A DNA stretch of 64,000 nucleotides from Balamuthia mandrillaris (Eukaryota; Discosea; Longamoebia; Balamuthiidae). The notes beneath the pieces were generated by a model, which searched no databases, was not told where the DNA came from, and saw only the letters and a program-made list of their open reading frames with translations. The DNA lies in assembly GCA_031835245.1 (NCBI GenBank), contig JAVKOQ010000127.1:89632-153631 (forward strand). Reading direction: 5' to 3'. Positions 52,782 through 64,000 of the stretch are shown piece after piece (within the stretch, counting starts at the first letter, position 1; every line of letters starts with the position of its first letter). The translations under genes were made by a program, and so were the position numbers.

Positions 52782-54137
52782 TTAAACCATGTTTGCCGCG
52801 TTATTGTTGTTGTTGCCGTTGTTGCCGTTGTTGTTATTGGTTGTGGGCGTCGAGGAAGAGGAAGAAGCAGAGGCGGAAGCTCCAGCAGAAGAAGAAGCAG
52901 GAGAAGCAGCACGAGCGACTCGAGTGGTAGTTTGAGTGGGTTGAGAAGGTAACGGAATGGAGGAAGGAGAGAGGTGATGGAATGACTTCTTGACTTGCTT
53001 CCGCAGTTTTCGCTGCAACTTGGCATCATGCTTTTGCTTCACAGCTGCAATGGCCGACGTGACCTCCTTCTCAAACTCCTTTTGGTTGCTGATAATGATT
53101 TCCTGCATGTCCTTCTTAAGCTTCTTGTACGTTATCTTCAGGTCGATATCCATAAGGTTCCTCTCCATGGGAGAAGTCGCATCGCCAGAGTACCTCCTGG
53201 AATCAATGTTGCCACTTCCTCCTTCTTCTCTGATTTGCAAGAATCTGCCGCTGCTGCCAGCAGCAGCTCTCTCCATGTTCTCCTTCTCTTTCTGCATTTG
53301 CCGGATACGTTCTCGTATCCTCCGAATCTCCTCCATCTCTCTCTGCTTCATGCGGATGATGCGATTGCGCTCCTCTACCGTGGCGGCCAAAGGCGTAATG
53401 GTATCGTCTCCAGAGGCGGAAGCGGTGCTCGTGGAGGAAGCAGTTGTGGTTACACCGGTAGTGGAAGACGGTCGTCTTCTGGGATCAACGCCACCTTTCC
53501 CAATGGAGGGAGGAGGTTGTGTGTATCTTGGTCTGACGGGAAGAGAGATAGGATCCGAGTTGATGTTGCCATGAGGTTGAACATCGAAAAAGCCACCCCC
53601 AGAAGGAGAAACAACGAGTGTTGGCCGCTGTGGTTTTTCTTTGTCTTTCTCTGACTCCTCTTCTTCCTCTTCTTCTTCTTCTTCTCCTTGTTGCGATTGT
53701 TCTTGTTTCTGTGGTGGTTGAGCACCAGTATCTGCTTCATCTTGTTTGTCTTTTTCAGTGCTACTAAGTATGGTACCATCTTCGGAGGTAGGCTCGTCAG
53801 CATCGCTGTCAACATAATCATCGTCCTCATCATCGTCCTCCTCTTCATCTGATTCGTCCACATTGTATTCTCTCTGTTTCATTTAATTGAAAAAATGAGT
53901 ACCTTTGCTCTTCAGTTCGTTAAAAAGAGGATAAACAAACCTCTAAGATTTCAAACAATCTAAAGATATCGAATCGCTCTGCGTTGGATCCACCGGTTGT
54001 TCCCACATCCTGTGTATCTCTTTGTGAGAACAAAGGTTCTCTAATGGACACGGTGCCATCACTCGTTCCTTTAAGCCGCTTTAACTGATTGGCTCTCTGT
54101 GACTGAATGTTTGTTCAAGTGTGATATCAGTATATGA

Positions 54138-54192
<55 letters not shown>

Positions 54193-55591
54193 CGCGAGGA
54201 AGAAATACGAACCGCTTTGGCAGCGTGATAGCTATCCTCAATAATGAAAATAAATATGTTCAAAATGGCAGTGATAAATAGACCGACAAAAACATAGAGA
54301 TATATAGTTGGCAAAGTTCTGATAGGATATGTCACCCCCAATTCCTCAAAAGTTGCTGTTGTTAAAATGTTTTGTTGCCATGAGAAATAATAAAGGAAGA
54401 AATAACTAATGGGAGGAGGAGAAGAGGGAGAGAGAGAGAGAGAGAGAGAGCGAAGCGTTACATCGAATTTCATCTCCGTTGAGCAAAGAGAACAATGTAA
54501 CACCGGTCGAAGTGAAGTCTTGAAAACGAGAAGAATATGGAGAAAACATGATGATGCCCATTAACATGAACCCAAAGAAGATGGGAAATGCAGATATGAT
54601 GAAACGGGCAATACGAGGCGCCGATAGTCTGTAGGATAACAATAAATTGTTGTAAGAGAGAGGAGGAGAGAGGAGAGAAGAGAGAAACATACTGCAAAGA
54701 AAGAATGAGAGTATAAAAGTTTTGTCCGTATTCCAAATATCGAAGTATGTTCACAGCAACCCCTAATGCTCCTAATCCCTGATAACAGACAAAAATTCCG
54801 GAAGAAGAGAAATAAATAAAACTGGATGTTCAAAACGTGGTGGGGGCACAGTACTTGAAAGAGCTGATAGTATATATTGGAAAGTTTACCCAGTTCCTCA
54901 AAAATGCCAAGCACTGAAGCAGTCATCAAGCAACAAGATGTAAAAATCATAAATACAACCCTATTTTATAGAAAACACATTAGGATTTATGAAACAAAGA
55001 AGAAAGTGTAAATGTTGCACCATAAACTGAAAAACTGGGCTTTTGTATCAAAGAATGATAATTCGCTCCATTTGGGATAGCCCTCGTCCTTCCTGGTCTC
55101 TTCTGGAATTGCAAGGTATTGCCGTTTTGCCATCTGTGGTGCGTGTTCACCTTAAGAGAAGGAAGAGGACGGCATCCAAAAAGAAAAGAAAAGAAAAGAA
55201 AAGAAAAGAAAAGAAAAGAAAAGAAAAGAAAAGAAAAGAAAAGAAAAGAAAAAGAAAGAAAAATAAGAAGAGAACGGAAGTGCTTACTCGGTATAACTTA
55301 TATCTAGATATACAACTCTTGCAATCCAGCAGTGCCGATAGCATAGCCAGACCAAAAGTAAGGCAGTTAAAGATAGTGAAAAGGATTTGTGGATTTAGAC
55401 CTATTACATTTGAGTTCTTTTAATAGTCTGCTATCGAAGAAGAATAACACAAAAAGAAGAAGAAGAAACCTTTGGCCTCACTATAAAAGACTCGCTTTGT
55501 GGCAACCAGATTTGCTAGCACGAAACCACTTGTCTTTGAGTAGGTTTGCTTTTGAGGGTATAATAATTCGTTACCTAAGAGCCAAGAGAGG

Positions 55592-55622
<31 letters not shown>

Positions 55623-56150
55623 AGAGATAGAGGGAGAGAGAGAGAGAGAGAGGAAGGGAGAGAGGAATAACAAATGAAAATACCTCAATGCTCCAAAGAA
55701 AAGGAACAGGGCCAAGACTTCCAATATCAAGATTGTACAAAGAAAACTTTAACTTAATCTCTACCACGCGATGAAAGAGCGCCTGCACCGCCGACTCGTT
55801 GCTCGTTCCAAAGGGTCCCAACGGGTTTTCTAGCGTCAGCTCATACTCCTCCTCTTCTGTTTCCACATCATCGGTGGCCAAGGTCCATCCATAAGGCTCG
55901 CTGGTGTTGAAGTTATAAAAGTCGCGCTCGTAAAGAATCAGCTCCATATCCACTGGCTGAATAGTCTTATCAGTGTCGTCGCTGTCGTTGCTGCTGCGAC
56001 CATATATCTCTTCTAATGGTATGAGAAGGCCTTGTGCTCTTGCTTTCGTCCCATCCGACGTTGTTAACACGTGCGGATACTTATCTGCTGTTATGTTATC
56101 TACATTATAGTACTGGTAACACCATCAACGTTAATAAAAAGTTATACAAC

Positions 56151-56182
<32 letters not shown>

Positions 56183-57242
56183 GAGGAGGGAAGGAAGGTA
56201 CATTTAGGACAGTGGTGCTAATATGCTCGAGAGTATCGTCAATAGTATAGAGTTCCTGTCTAAACGTGTCTGAGTCGACTCCCAAAAAGACTTTGTGAAA
56301 GACCCGCTGATTGGCATAAAAGTACTGAGAGGTCTCCACGTAAATGAGTAGAACTTGCACCACCACCACCAAGAACATGAACAGGTGCAGGAAGATCTTC
56401 CATGGCACTCGATTGTACTTTTTCCACTTTTGCCATGGGCTCAGCAGCATCGTGTCCTTGAGAGTCATACGGGGTCGACGGAACAGGGTAAGTAACCTTT
56501 GGAGCGTTTGTGCAAGCAGGTCTGGCTCCTTTCTTGTCGAAGGAACAAAGGCCGGTTGTTGTGCGTAAGCGTCTTTACTGGACTTGAACCCTCCTAGAGC
56601 AAGCAACTCCTCGTAGGCCGATCTTCTCTTCTCAGCGTCGCTCTCGCTCTCCTTCCCACTCTTCTCCTCCTTCCTCCTGTGTTTGTCCTCATCTTCTTCC
56701 TTGATCTCCTCGCCCTCCCCTCCTCCTTCCTCCGCGTTCACCTTTCTCTTGTCTCCTCCGCCCGTAAGATTGGGATGCGACTGTTGCAGTCGTTTCTGTC
56801 GACCGCGTTGCAGCCCGCCGCTGGAGCGAGTGCGCCGAGAGAGGTTGTACGTGTTGCTCTTCCTGGGGGAGGGGGTGGAGGTGTGGCTTGCTTTTTTCCT
56901 GCCTAGCGCATGCTCCGTGTGTCGCTTGTGAAGGGGTGCTGGCAGCGGTTGGGTGCGTCGTTGCCCTTGGTTGGGCTCGTCCAGAAGGTGTGGGGCAGCG
57001 GAGGGGTCCCAGGAGCCCGCCGTGGAGGGAGGAGCGGAGCTCGTGAAGGAGGACCTGCCTGGGCTACGTCTTTGGCGGCGCTTGCCACGAGCTGTCTGAC
57101 CAGGCCGTTGTTGCGCGAGCGCGGTGGAGTCGTCTTCTGGCTCTTCGTCCTCTTCTTCCTCCTCCTGCTCCTCCTCCTCCTCGTCGTGCAAGGCGAGCAA
57201 GGGGTAACGCTCCGTCATCCGGGACTCATTGAAGGAAGACAT
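52782..57242 (-). CDS. Mucolipin/TRPML-like cation channel
   Basis: The gene has about nine exons. The ATG at 57242 gives MSSFNESRMTERYPLLALHD, whose acidic dileucine-like start could serve as a lysosomal sorting signal. A basic, Ser/Arg-rich region follows, then S1 (IFLHLFMFLVVVVQVLLIYV). A long luminal loop (56200-55680) includes LILYERDFYNFNTSEPYGW. S2-S4 lie in exons around 55400-54700, S5 is FIISAFPIFFGFMLMGIIMF, and the pore reads TLFSLLNGDEIR, matching the TRPML filter NGDD with D-to-E. S6 is VFVGLFITAILNIFIFIIED. The cytosolic tail (53882-52782) is strongly acidic, then has a coiled coil, then poly-Asn. Mucolipins release calcium from lysosomes. The long tail is unlike animal TRPMLs. 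Several exon ends are approximate. Confidence 0.82.
54139..54187 (+). repeat. (GA)n microsatellite, mucolipin intron
   Basis: Reads CT on the coding strand. Further tracts in the same gene are at about 54428-54450, 55590-55648 and 56151-56174. Confidence 0.88.
55178..55262 (+). repeat. (AAAAG)n pentanucleotide repeat in a mucolipin intron
   Basis: About 14 near-perfect AAAAG units lie in an intron. It reads (CTTTT)n on the coding strand, again pyrimidine-rich. Confidence 0.9.
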
Positions 57243-57754
57243 GGTTGGCAGCACCCGACTTTGTTTCTTCTTTCTTCGTTGTTTCCGCCTCTCGAAGAAT
57301 TACCAGAACAACTCCTGACAAACCGACAAACAAAGACGGAGCACGATGGAGCCTATTCCGCATTCGGCCTTTTCTGCAAAGAAAAGAAAAGAAAGAAAGA
57401 AAAAAGCAGGTCAAATATAAAAATTAAAAAAAATGCGAATCAATTACAAGGAGTGGTACACACCACCACAAAAGCTGACTACACCCCTTTCTCTCCTCCC
57501 GCGGGTTATCCTTTCTTGCGTCGATTTCCCTCCTGCTTTTAATTTTTAATTTTTTGGTTTCCATTTTTAGTGAAAAAATGAGTCAAGTTACCTTTTTTGG
57601 TAAAAGTGGTTACGTCAGGCATGTATAAAAGGTAAATGTCACAGTTTGTCGACGTTATCCGTGACGACATGGATAAAAAGCAGAAGAAAGTCGTTGCGCA
57701 AAGAGAAATCACAGTTTGTTTTTTTTTGTTACAAGAGCTTTATGCATCACTCTT
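57243..57754. other. Intergenic between mucolipin start and AN1 gene stop
   Basis: Promoter side of mucolipin; short polypurine and T-rich runs. A TATAAAA at about 57624 points rightward but no gene follows on that strand. GTCGAC lies at about 57648. No gene seen. Confidence 0.4.
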
Positions 57755-58273
57755 TCAATTTTGTACAGAAACTTTTGTGGAGGAACCATGTGACTGTGCC
57801 TCCAACCGAAGTTGCTTCATGCTCTTTCGCAAAGCCCTCTCCCGCTGCCGCCGAAGGACGTCCTGGCACTTGTGATCCTCCGCCAACCGGTGCCGCAGGC
57901 AGTACTGCCTCTGGCACTTGCTGCAATGAACCGGCATCAGCTCCACCACTTTACAGCCCCTCACCTCGCACCGCTTTTGCCTTCTCCGCTCCTGCACCGC
58001 CGACTTGCAGCCTCCTTCGATGTGTTGGTTTATGAGCTGGTCCAAATTGTTCGCGGTGCCTCCTCCTCTGCGGAAGCCATCTACTGGCTGGGAGCAAAGC
58101 GGACAGACGGGGGCGCGCACGTCCGTCTCCTGGAAGCTCGGACAGTCATGCTGCCAGTGCCTGCGGTGCTCCAGGCAAAAGGTCTCCGCGCAGTGCTCGC
58201 ATTTGAAGGGAAGAAAGTCCAATTGTTTGCACTCTGCCTTGGAGCAGTGTTTTCCTAGATCTGGAAACTCCAT
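57755..58273 (-). CDS. AN1-type zinc finger protein, ZFAND2-like
   Basis: A single exon of 172 residues. The ATG at 58273 gives MEFPDLGKHCSKAECKQLDF. Two AN1 fingers are visible: residues 9-50 (C..C, PFKCEHCAETFCLEHRRHW, H) and residues 98-140 (CEVRGC, VHCSKCQRQYCLRHRLAEDH). Between them is a 45-residue linker with its own Cys pair. The C-terminus is basic. This spacing is that of ZFAND2A/B (AIRAP/AIRAPL) and yeast Cuz1, which link Cdc48/p97 to the proteasome, in some species under arsenite stress. No ubiquitin-interacting motif is seen. It is divergently paired with the formyltransferase gene, 294 bp apart. Confidence 0.88.
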   Translation of the reverse strand: MEFPDLGKHCSKAECKQLDFLPFKCEHCAETFCLEHRRHWQHDCPSFQETDVRAPVCPLCSQPVDGFRRGGGTANNLDQLINQHIEGGCKSAVQERRRQKRCEVRGCKVVELMPVHCSKCQRQYCLRHRLAEDHKCQDVLRRQRERALRKSMKQLRLEAQSHGSSTKVSVQN

Positions 58274-58567
58274 GGCCACAGTTATGCTACGTGTATGATG
58301 TGGTTTGGTTTGGTTTTTGTTGTTTCAGTGTTTTTGTTGTTTATCGTGTGTGGAGTAGTTATAGTTGGAGTGTGGTGCCAGGTGTGCTTTTGTTGTTGTT
58401 ATTGGAAACTCCTTTCTGTTTTCTGCCTCATTGCTTGTCTGCTGAAGAGGTTTCCGTGAATGCGATTTTTTTTTAATGTGCCACGAAATTATTGGTTGGC
58501 AGAAAAAGTTTATCATCGATTATTCTGCGAATAGTTTGTCGACAATAATATATGTCGACAAAATATT
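58274..58567. promoter_or_regulatory. Divergent promoter with two GTCGACA words
   Basis: TTTGTCGACAATAATATATGTCGACAAA-type sequence around 58535-58561 carries two GTCGACA copies 15 bp apart, the second ending just before the ATG at 58568. Confidence 0.4.
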
Positions 58568-60441
58568 ATGCGATCTCATGTCCTCTCTCTGGTCCAGGAG
58601 AAGAAAGTTGCAAAGGACAAGAGAGAGATGTTTCGTCCGCGTGGTCGCCGCTCTGCCGTCGTCTCTGTCGCTGCGAAGCGAAAGACAGCGTGCAGGTGGT
58701 TATGTTCACGAGCTGCTGTTGCACGTACTTCTCAACCACCGCCTCCTTGGAGGGTGCTTTTCTTCGGGACGGACGACATCTCGCTCAAAACGTTGAGCGC
58801 GTTGCATGAAGAACAAAGTAACCGGCCTTTTCATCCTTTTTTTTTTTTTTGGTGAGAGGTATGGTTGTGGTTTGTTTTTTTAAAACGTATGTGAGCGAAG
58901 AAAAGGGATCCGCTGCCGTGGTTTCTCATCTGGAAGTTGTGTGTCCGCCTGACAAAGCCGGTCTTGTTCCTGGTTGCTATTTCTCTCCCTTCTTTCTCTT
59001 TTTCTTCTGGAAGAAAGCATTGAGGGAGCTCTCTCTCACTCTCACTCTCACTCACTCACTCACTCTCTCAAAAAACAATAGTGAAAAAGTATGCTCTGAA
59101 ACATGGCTTGCGCATCCATCAACCCACAGATCTCAAACAGTGGCAAGTTTGTTCTTTCTCTTCTCACTGCTCTCTTCTTTGTGTTGTTCTTTCTTATGTT
59201 GTTCTCTCTCTCTCTCTCTCTATGCCTACGCTTCTGCATCTCGCTCCTTCATAACTATGAACAAAGGTGCCCACGCCGATCGTCTCACAAAACACCAGAA
59301 GCAATGAAGAAGGCAACAGCATAGACGCCTTCGCCCCTAAGAGGAGGGACGATAGCTTTGATATCGCGGTCGTCGTGTCTTATGGCCACTTCCTCCCGCG
59401 GTCGCTGCTGCATGCTCTACCCTTTGGTGGCATTAACATGCATCCTTCCTTGCTTCCAAAGTGAGTTACTTTCATTCCTCTTTCTGCATCCCTCATCCCG
59501 TCGTCGTTCTTCTTTTGCATACAAACAAAACGGCATTACAATAGGTATAGAGGAGCGGCGCCTATCTACCACACCATCCTAAACAACGACAAGGAATGCG
59601 GGGTCTCAATCATTGAGTTGCACGATAGAGTCTTTGACGCCGGGCGCATCCTCAAACAAGTCAAAAAGGTTCTCTTCTTAAGTTTTCTTCTTTCTTTCGG
59701 TTTCTTATTCAAGAGAAGGTGGTAGATCCTTACAGCACATACATCAGTCTATCCAATGAACTAGCGGCACTAGGCGCCACCAATGTTCTCTCCACACTAT
59801 CAGACTACCACCGCCTCCTCCCTCAGGCCCTTTCACAACAAGAACAAACCACCAAAGCACCCAAGATAAACCCCAACATGGGAGTGATCAGTTGGGAAGG
59901 CGAAGCACGGCTCCGCGACTCTTTCGAGCTCTTTACCAAGTGGAGGGCTTTCGGAGATACGGTGGGCATTTGCACCTCGTTTCAGGATCAGACGTTACGG
60001 TTGAATGAAGTGTTGCCGCCATTCGGCTATGCACGTTCCTTCGATTGGAATAATGAAGAAGAACAAAAACAACGAGAGTTGCCTCCACCAAAGTTCCTTC
60101 TTCCAAAGAACAAAAAAGAGGAAGAAGGAGAGCCAGTAGGAAGCATTCGGTATGACAAAAAGAACCAAGTGTTGTGGATTAAGTGCTGTTATTCAAATGA
60201 TGATGATGAAGATGCAAGTGATGAAAGTTATTCTACATCGTCCTCATCCTCTCCTTCCTCCTCCGTACATTCATCCAAAGACGGAGATGATGCTGATGAA
60301 ACTTGGAAACAAAGGCTAGCAAGACAGTGGATTGCCTGCTCAGCACTTCAGTTTTGGAAGAAGAACAGGATGAGGGCTGTGGATTTCCACAATGGCTATC
60401 TGGTGAACCAACCCGACCGGAAAGTCTGGCGATTCCGCTAA
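58568..60441 (+). CDS. MTFMT: Mitochondrial methionyl-tRNA formyltransferase
   Basis: The gene has about six exons. The start at 58568 ([16 protein letters not shown]) leads into an Arg/Ala presequence of about 60 residues. The formyltransferase fold begins [36 protein letters not shown] and [15 protein letters not shown] carry the catalytic Asn and His and the SLLP loop. [19 protein letters not shown] holds the catalytic Asp. The C-terminal domain includes [19 protein letters not shown] and has an acidic/Ser insert before [20 protein letters not shown]. It formylates initiator Met-tRNA with 10-formyl-THF for mitochondrial translation. Intron CT tracts occur near 59207-59221. The stop is 70 bp from the stop of the convergent homeodomain gene. 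Confidence 0.9.
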
Positions 60442-60511
60442 AACAAAGAAGAAAGAAAGAAACAAATACAAGACAAACGTTCGACGAAGAGCTATGCCCC
60501 TTTCTCTCCTT

Positions 60512-63500
60512 TCATCCTTCGCCATTTTCTATGGAAGGAGAAGGTATGAGCATCGCTGTCTTCTTTCTACTAATACCGTTCGTTAATGTTCTCGTCGTAG
60601 AGTGTTCTGTCTTCTTCCTTTCTCCGTTTGTTGCTCTCTTTCCTCTGGTTCGTTTTTTGTCGATGACCCCCTCGCCTTCTTTGTTATGCTCATGGCGATG
60701 CCTCTTCCGTTCTGCCGACCCCTTTTTCGTCTTTTTTTCTTTCTTGCTCTCTTTGCTGGATCGCTTCTTTTTCTTTCTGTGCCCTACTCCTCTTTTCCTC
60801 TTTCGAGTAAGCGAAGCAGACAACGAGGATCGCCTCTCTTCTTCCACCTCTGTGTCTGTGGCGGTTGCCGTGTCTGTCTCTGTCTCCGCATCCGTCTCAG
60901 ACTCATCGATGACTAACTCTGCCAGCAACGCAATGTCGTCCTCCTCTTCCTCCATTTGCTTTCTCTTCCGATGATGGTGATGCCTCTGTTCGTCGTGCTC
61001 ATCTGTTTTCTTGACTCTGCCTCTCCTTCTGCTGCTGGTGTTGTTGTCTGTGTGCCCGTTTTTCTTATTGTTGTTGGAGGTGAGTTGGTGGTCATGCTCC
61101 TCTATCTCTACTTCTCGCTTTTCTTTGTTGCCCCTCCTCTTGGGACGTTGTTGCTTTTGGTCTAACGTTCTTCCGCTCACCTTTCTCTTCGTCGTCGTGG
61201 CCGTGGCAATACCCGTTGCAGCGTCCGTTGTTATCGTCGTGGTCACCTCTTTCCTTCCTCCTTTCTCCCTCCTCTTTCCTTTCTGTTTGTGCTGCAAATG
61301 CTTTCTCCTTCTACCACTCTTGTTGCCGTTGCTCGTTCCATCGCTGTTGTTGCTGCTTCTAGTGCTGTGCCGCACGCTCTCGTCCGTTGCGGACTGGAGG
61401 ACTTGTCTAAACTCCTCGCAGTGGCGCAGTTCAGGGGCGTAGTCGAAGGGCGTGCGGCCGGTGGCGTCCTCCACGCTCACGTCGGCTCCGTAGCTGATGA
61501 GCGTCTTGGCTGCCTCCGAGTTGCCTCTCTGAGCCGCCAGCAGTAACGCTGTTCTTCCTTTGTTGTCTCTCATAGGCAACACCGTCGCTGCGTCTGTTTT
61601 ACAAAACAATGGTTCTCCAGGTCAGAAAGAGACAGGGAAGAAACGAGAGAAGAGAGAGAGCAGAGGTATTGCCTTTATCCTGCAACAAGAGAAGGACGGT
61701 CGAGGCGCGGTTGGTCCTGGCGGCGATATGCAGCGGGGTCTGGCCTTTATGCGTGGCCACGGCGAGCCTGGCCCCATGCTCCTGTAGCAAACGAGCGGTT
61801 GCATCCAAGCCATCCCTCGCCGCATAGTGCAGCGCAGAGAAGCCCAAGTTGTCCCTCGCGTTTACCTCGGCTCTGTGCTTGGTCAGCAACAGCCGAATGA
61901 CGTGGGTGTGGCCGTGAAGCGCGGCGCATTGGAGCGGGGTGTGACCCTCGGCGTCGCGAATGTCGGCCAAGGCGCCATGTTCCAGGAGGAGAGTCACCAC
62001 GGCGTAGTGGCCGTACACGGCGGCGTGGTGCAGCGCCGTGAAGCCCCGTCTGTCCCTTTGGTTGACCGTGTTGTAGTCTTTGTTTTCGCAAAGAAGACAC
62101 GAAAATAAAGAGCAGCTCATTAAGAGGGAGGTAGAAAACAAAGCAAAGAAAGAGGAATGCAAACCTGTTGGTGGGGTGGAAGGGGTTGCGGAAGAAGCAG
62201 AAGAGGATGCTGACGGAGAGCCAAACAGTGGACTTCGAACGGTAAAGAAGGGACTGGGGAGGCCTGGAGGTTTGGCTGCGATAGGCTTCAACCCTGCAAA
62301 CATGTCCTGCCCGGTTATTCCTCCTCCAACAACGCTGGCTGTTGTTGCCGTTGAAGCTGTTAACGCCGGAAGAGGGAAGAAGTGGCCACCAGGAGTAGGT
62401 CTAGCGTTGGCCGGTGCTATCGGGCGGTGGTGACCTCGGATGCTGGCACCGGCAGCAGAAGGAGTGGAGGTAGTTGTGGGAGAAGCGGGTCGGATGGCGT
62501 TCGGAGAAGGAAGAAAGGCGGATTTGGGGAACGGAGGAGCTTGAGGAGAGGAAGAGGGATGCGCTTTGTTGTTGCTGTGGGGAAGCTCTGCCACTGCTTT
62601 CTGCAAAGACTGTTGCTTGTGGTGCTGTAGCAGAACGTTGCAGACCTTGGCCCATCCCTTCAATGCCGCGATGTGGAGTGGAGCCTCGCCCTCAATGTAC
62701 TCTTGCAAGTTCATCCTCGCTCCATGAGATAGCAGCAAAGCAGCCACCTCCGCATGACCCTTTGGAGAACAAAGAGATACAAAGGTCTCAACAAAGAAAA
62801 AGGCAGAAAGAAGCAGATAGAACTTGAATCCCAAGCAGAACAAGAAAAGAGCAACTTACTTCTTGGCAACTAGCGTACAGAGGAGAACATCCTTTGTTGT
62901 TACAAGCATTGACATTCGCTCCGCTCTTCAACAGCAGTTCCACCACCCGAAGATTGCCCATCGCGGAAGCCGCCAGCAAGGGCGTGTTCTCGTTGTGATC
63001 CCGTGCATCCACATCCGCTCCTTTGGCTATCAACTGCCTGACGTCTGCTTCCAAGTTTTGTAGCACAGCTCTGAATAATGGAGTATGTCCCTCCGGATCT
63101 TTAGTCTCCATCATGTCATCCAGCGAAGCTGGAGCGAAGGCTAAAGCGGATGAGCTGGATACAGAGGAAGAGGCAGCAGGACCAAAAGAGAATATAGATG
63201 GTGCTGATGACGAGGACGGAGATGATGACGGTGTGGTGGGCTCTTCTATCTCGAGAAGCGAGGCGCGCTGCGTATTGCTGTTGATTTGTTTGGAAGATAC
63301 AACGGTAGATGATGAGGAAGATGCAGGAGACGCAGATAAAGAGGTGCTTAGCGGAAGGGCCGAGGACGAGATGTGTATGGAAGCAACGGCGCTTTCCGAA
63401 GAAAGCTCCTCCCAACTACGGTGCGAATGTTGCAATGCGGCTTCCTTCTTCAATGCTGCAGTCACGGAATTATACTCCGAGTTAGAATAATAGGCAAGCA

Positions 63501-63994
63501 CGTGCGTAATGGGATAGTATACCTGATGCCAGCTGTTGCTTCTCCAACATAGCAACAGGACTGTGGCAGGTTTCGTCTCGTTCTCCGGCAGTCTCTCCCT
63601 CCTTTGTACGAGCGATATCATCCAGAGCCAACGAGAAGGATGACAGCAGGGCAGCGTCACGTATCGGCGAGGCAGCCGTGGCCATCTCCTGGGTCTGCCT
63701 CTCCTTGTCCATTTGGTTGCGGTACTTTGCCCGTCTGTTTTGAAACCATATCTGCACGCTGCGGGGGGTCATGCCGAGCTGAATGGCCAGCTGGGTGCGT
63801 ACTGTCAGGCTAGGGTGTTGGTTTATCTCGAACTCGCTCTCCAACAGACGCAGCTGCTCGCTAGAGGTTCTTCTGCGCTTCTTCATTGAAACACAAAAGT
63901 TTGACAACGCTCAGTATGGTTGGTGCAGAAGTTTGAAACAAGCACACAAAAACAGAACAAGGGGGGCACATACCGGAGGAAGAGAAATGGGCAT
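60512..63994 (-). CDS. Homeodomain protein fused to ankyrin repeats (5' end near window edge)
   Basis: This gene has at least six exons. The first visible exon (63974-63994, possibly longer) gives MPISLPP and ends at a GTATGT donor. The next begins KRRRTSSEQLRLLESEFE and completes a homeodomain with helix 3 SVQIWFQNRRAKYR. A 65-bp intron at about 63457-63521 joins in phase (G|CA) to LKKEAALQHSHRSWEE. After a Ser-rich stretch come ankyrin repeats: EGHTPLFRAVLQNLEADVRQ, NTPLLAASAMGNLRVVELLL, GHAEVAALLLSHGARMNL and EGEAPLHIAALKGWAKVCN. A Pro/Ser linker follows, then at least six more repeats (from GFTALHHAAVYGHYAVVTLL). The last 300 residues are Lys/Arg-rich (nuclear-type). A DNA-binding protein with its own protein-interaction platform is the plain reading. 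Targets are unknown. Confidence 0.8.
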
Positions 63995-64000
63995 GGAGGC

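Noticed and set aside
57670-57875. Plus-strand frame starting MDKKQKKVVAQRE after a TATA-like element
   Set aside because: It runs antisense into the AN1 zinc-finger coding exon and has no domain of its own.

Overview
The window is nuclear DNA of a free-living unicellular eukaryote. Genes are dense (about 25 in 64 kb), on both strands, and broken by many short introns, mostly 50-150 bp with GTA(C/T/A)/GTTTG donors. Many introns carry (CT)n tracts. The gene set includes an RFX-type regulator, a homeodomain protein, RasGEF, mucolipin, ELM2-SANT, endoglycoceramidase, SMC2 and mitochondrial import and rRNA-modification factors. Together with moderate GC content and several unusual domain fusions, this points to Amoebozoa, most likely a discosean amoeba of the Acanthamoeba/Balamuthia kind. 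That placement is inference from gene content only.

Layout, left to right. 0-5 kb: a small acidic ER protein ending in HEEL (-), a Rab-like GTPase joined to a von Willebrand A protein (+), and a KEN-box coiled-coil protein with a securin-like start (-). 5.1-8.4 kb: E2F-like sites, an unexplained GC-rich intergenic block, and a secreted endoglycoceramidase (+). 8.5-11.3 kb: an RFX-domain protein (-). 11.3-14.2 kb: mostly gene-poor, with a palindrome-rich promoter. 14.3-19.5 kb: an ABCC/MRP transporter (+). 19.8-28.2 kb: a DGAT2 acyltransferase (+), a mitochondrial class III CoA-transferase (-), and a long RasGEF protein that continues into V4R-type sensor domains (-).

29-35 kb: sideroflexin (-) and TMX2 (+) share a 144-bp divergent promoter. 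TMX2 is followed only 23 bp later by a Sel1-repeat gene (+), possibly one gene. A broken DNA-methyltransferase fragment lies beyond it. 35.5-42.1 kb: condensin SMC2 (-) and mitochondrial 2'-O-rRNA methyltransferase (+) share an E2F-site promoter, followed by PAM16 (-), whose first coding exon is only the ATG. 42.1-43.5 kb: an AT-rich repeat island. 43.6-50.2 kb: ELM2-SANT (+), a LYR-type protein (-), an intronless bacterial-like methyltransferase (+), and a secreted M12-type metalloprotease (+).

50.5-64 kb: a protein made of about 50 proline-containing heptads (-), mucolipin/TRPML (-), an AN1 zinc-finger protein (-), mitochondrial Met-tRNA formyltransferase (+), and a homeodomain-ankyrin fusion (-) that reaches the right edge. 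Themes that recur are mitochondrial biogenesis, the ER/endolysosome and lipid metabolism, cell-cycle chromosome mechanics, and lineage-specific domain shuffling. Intron phases were checked by hand for many joins. Those not resolved are stated.
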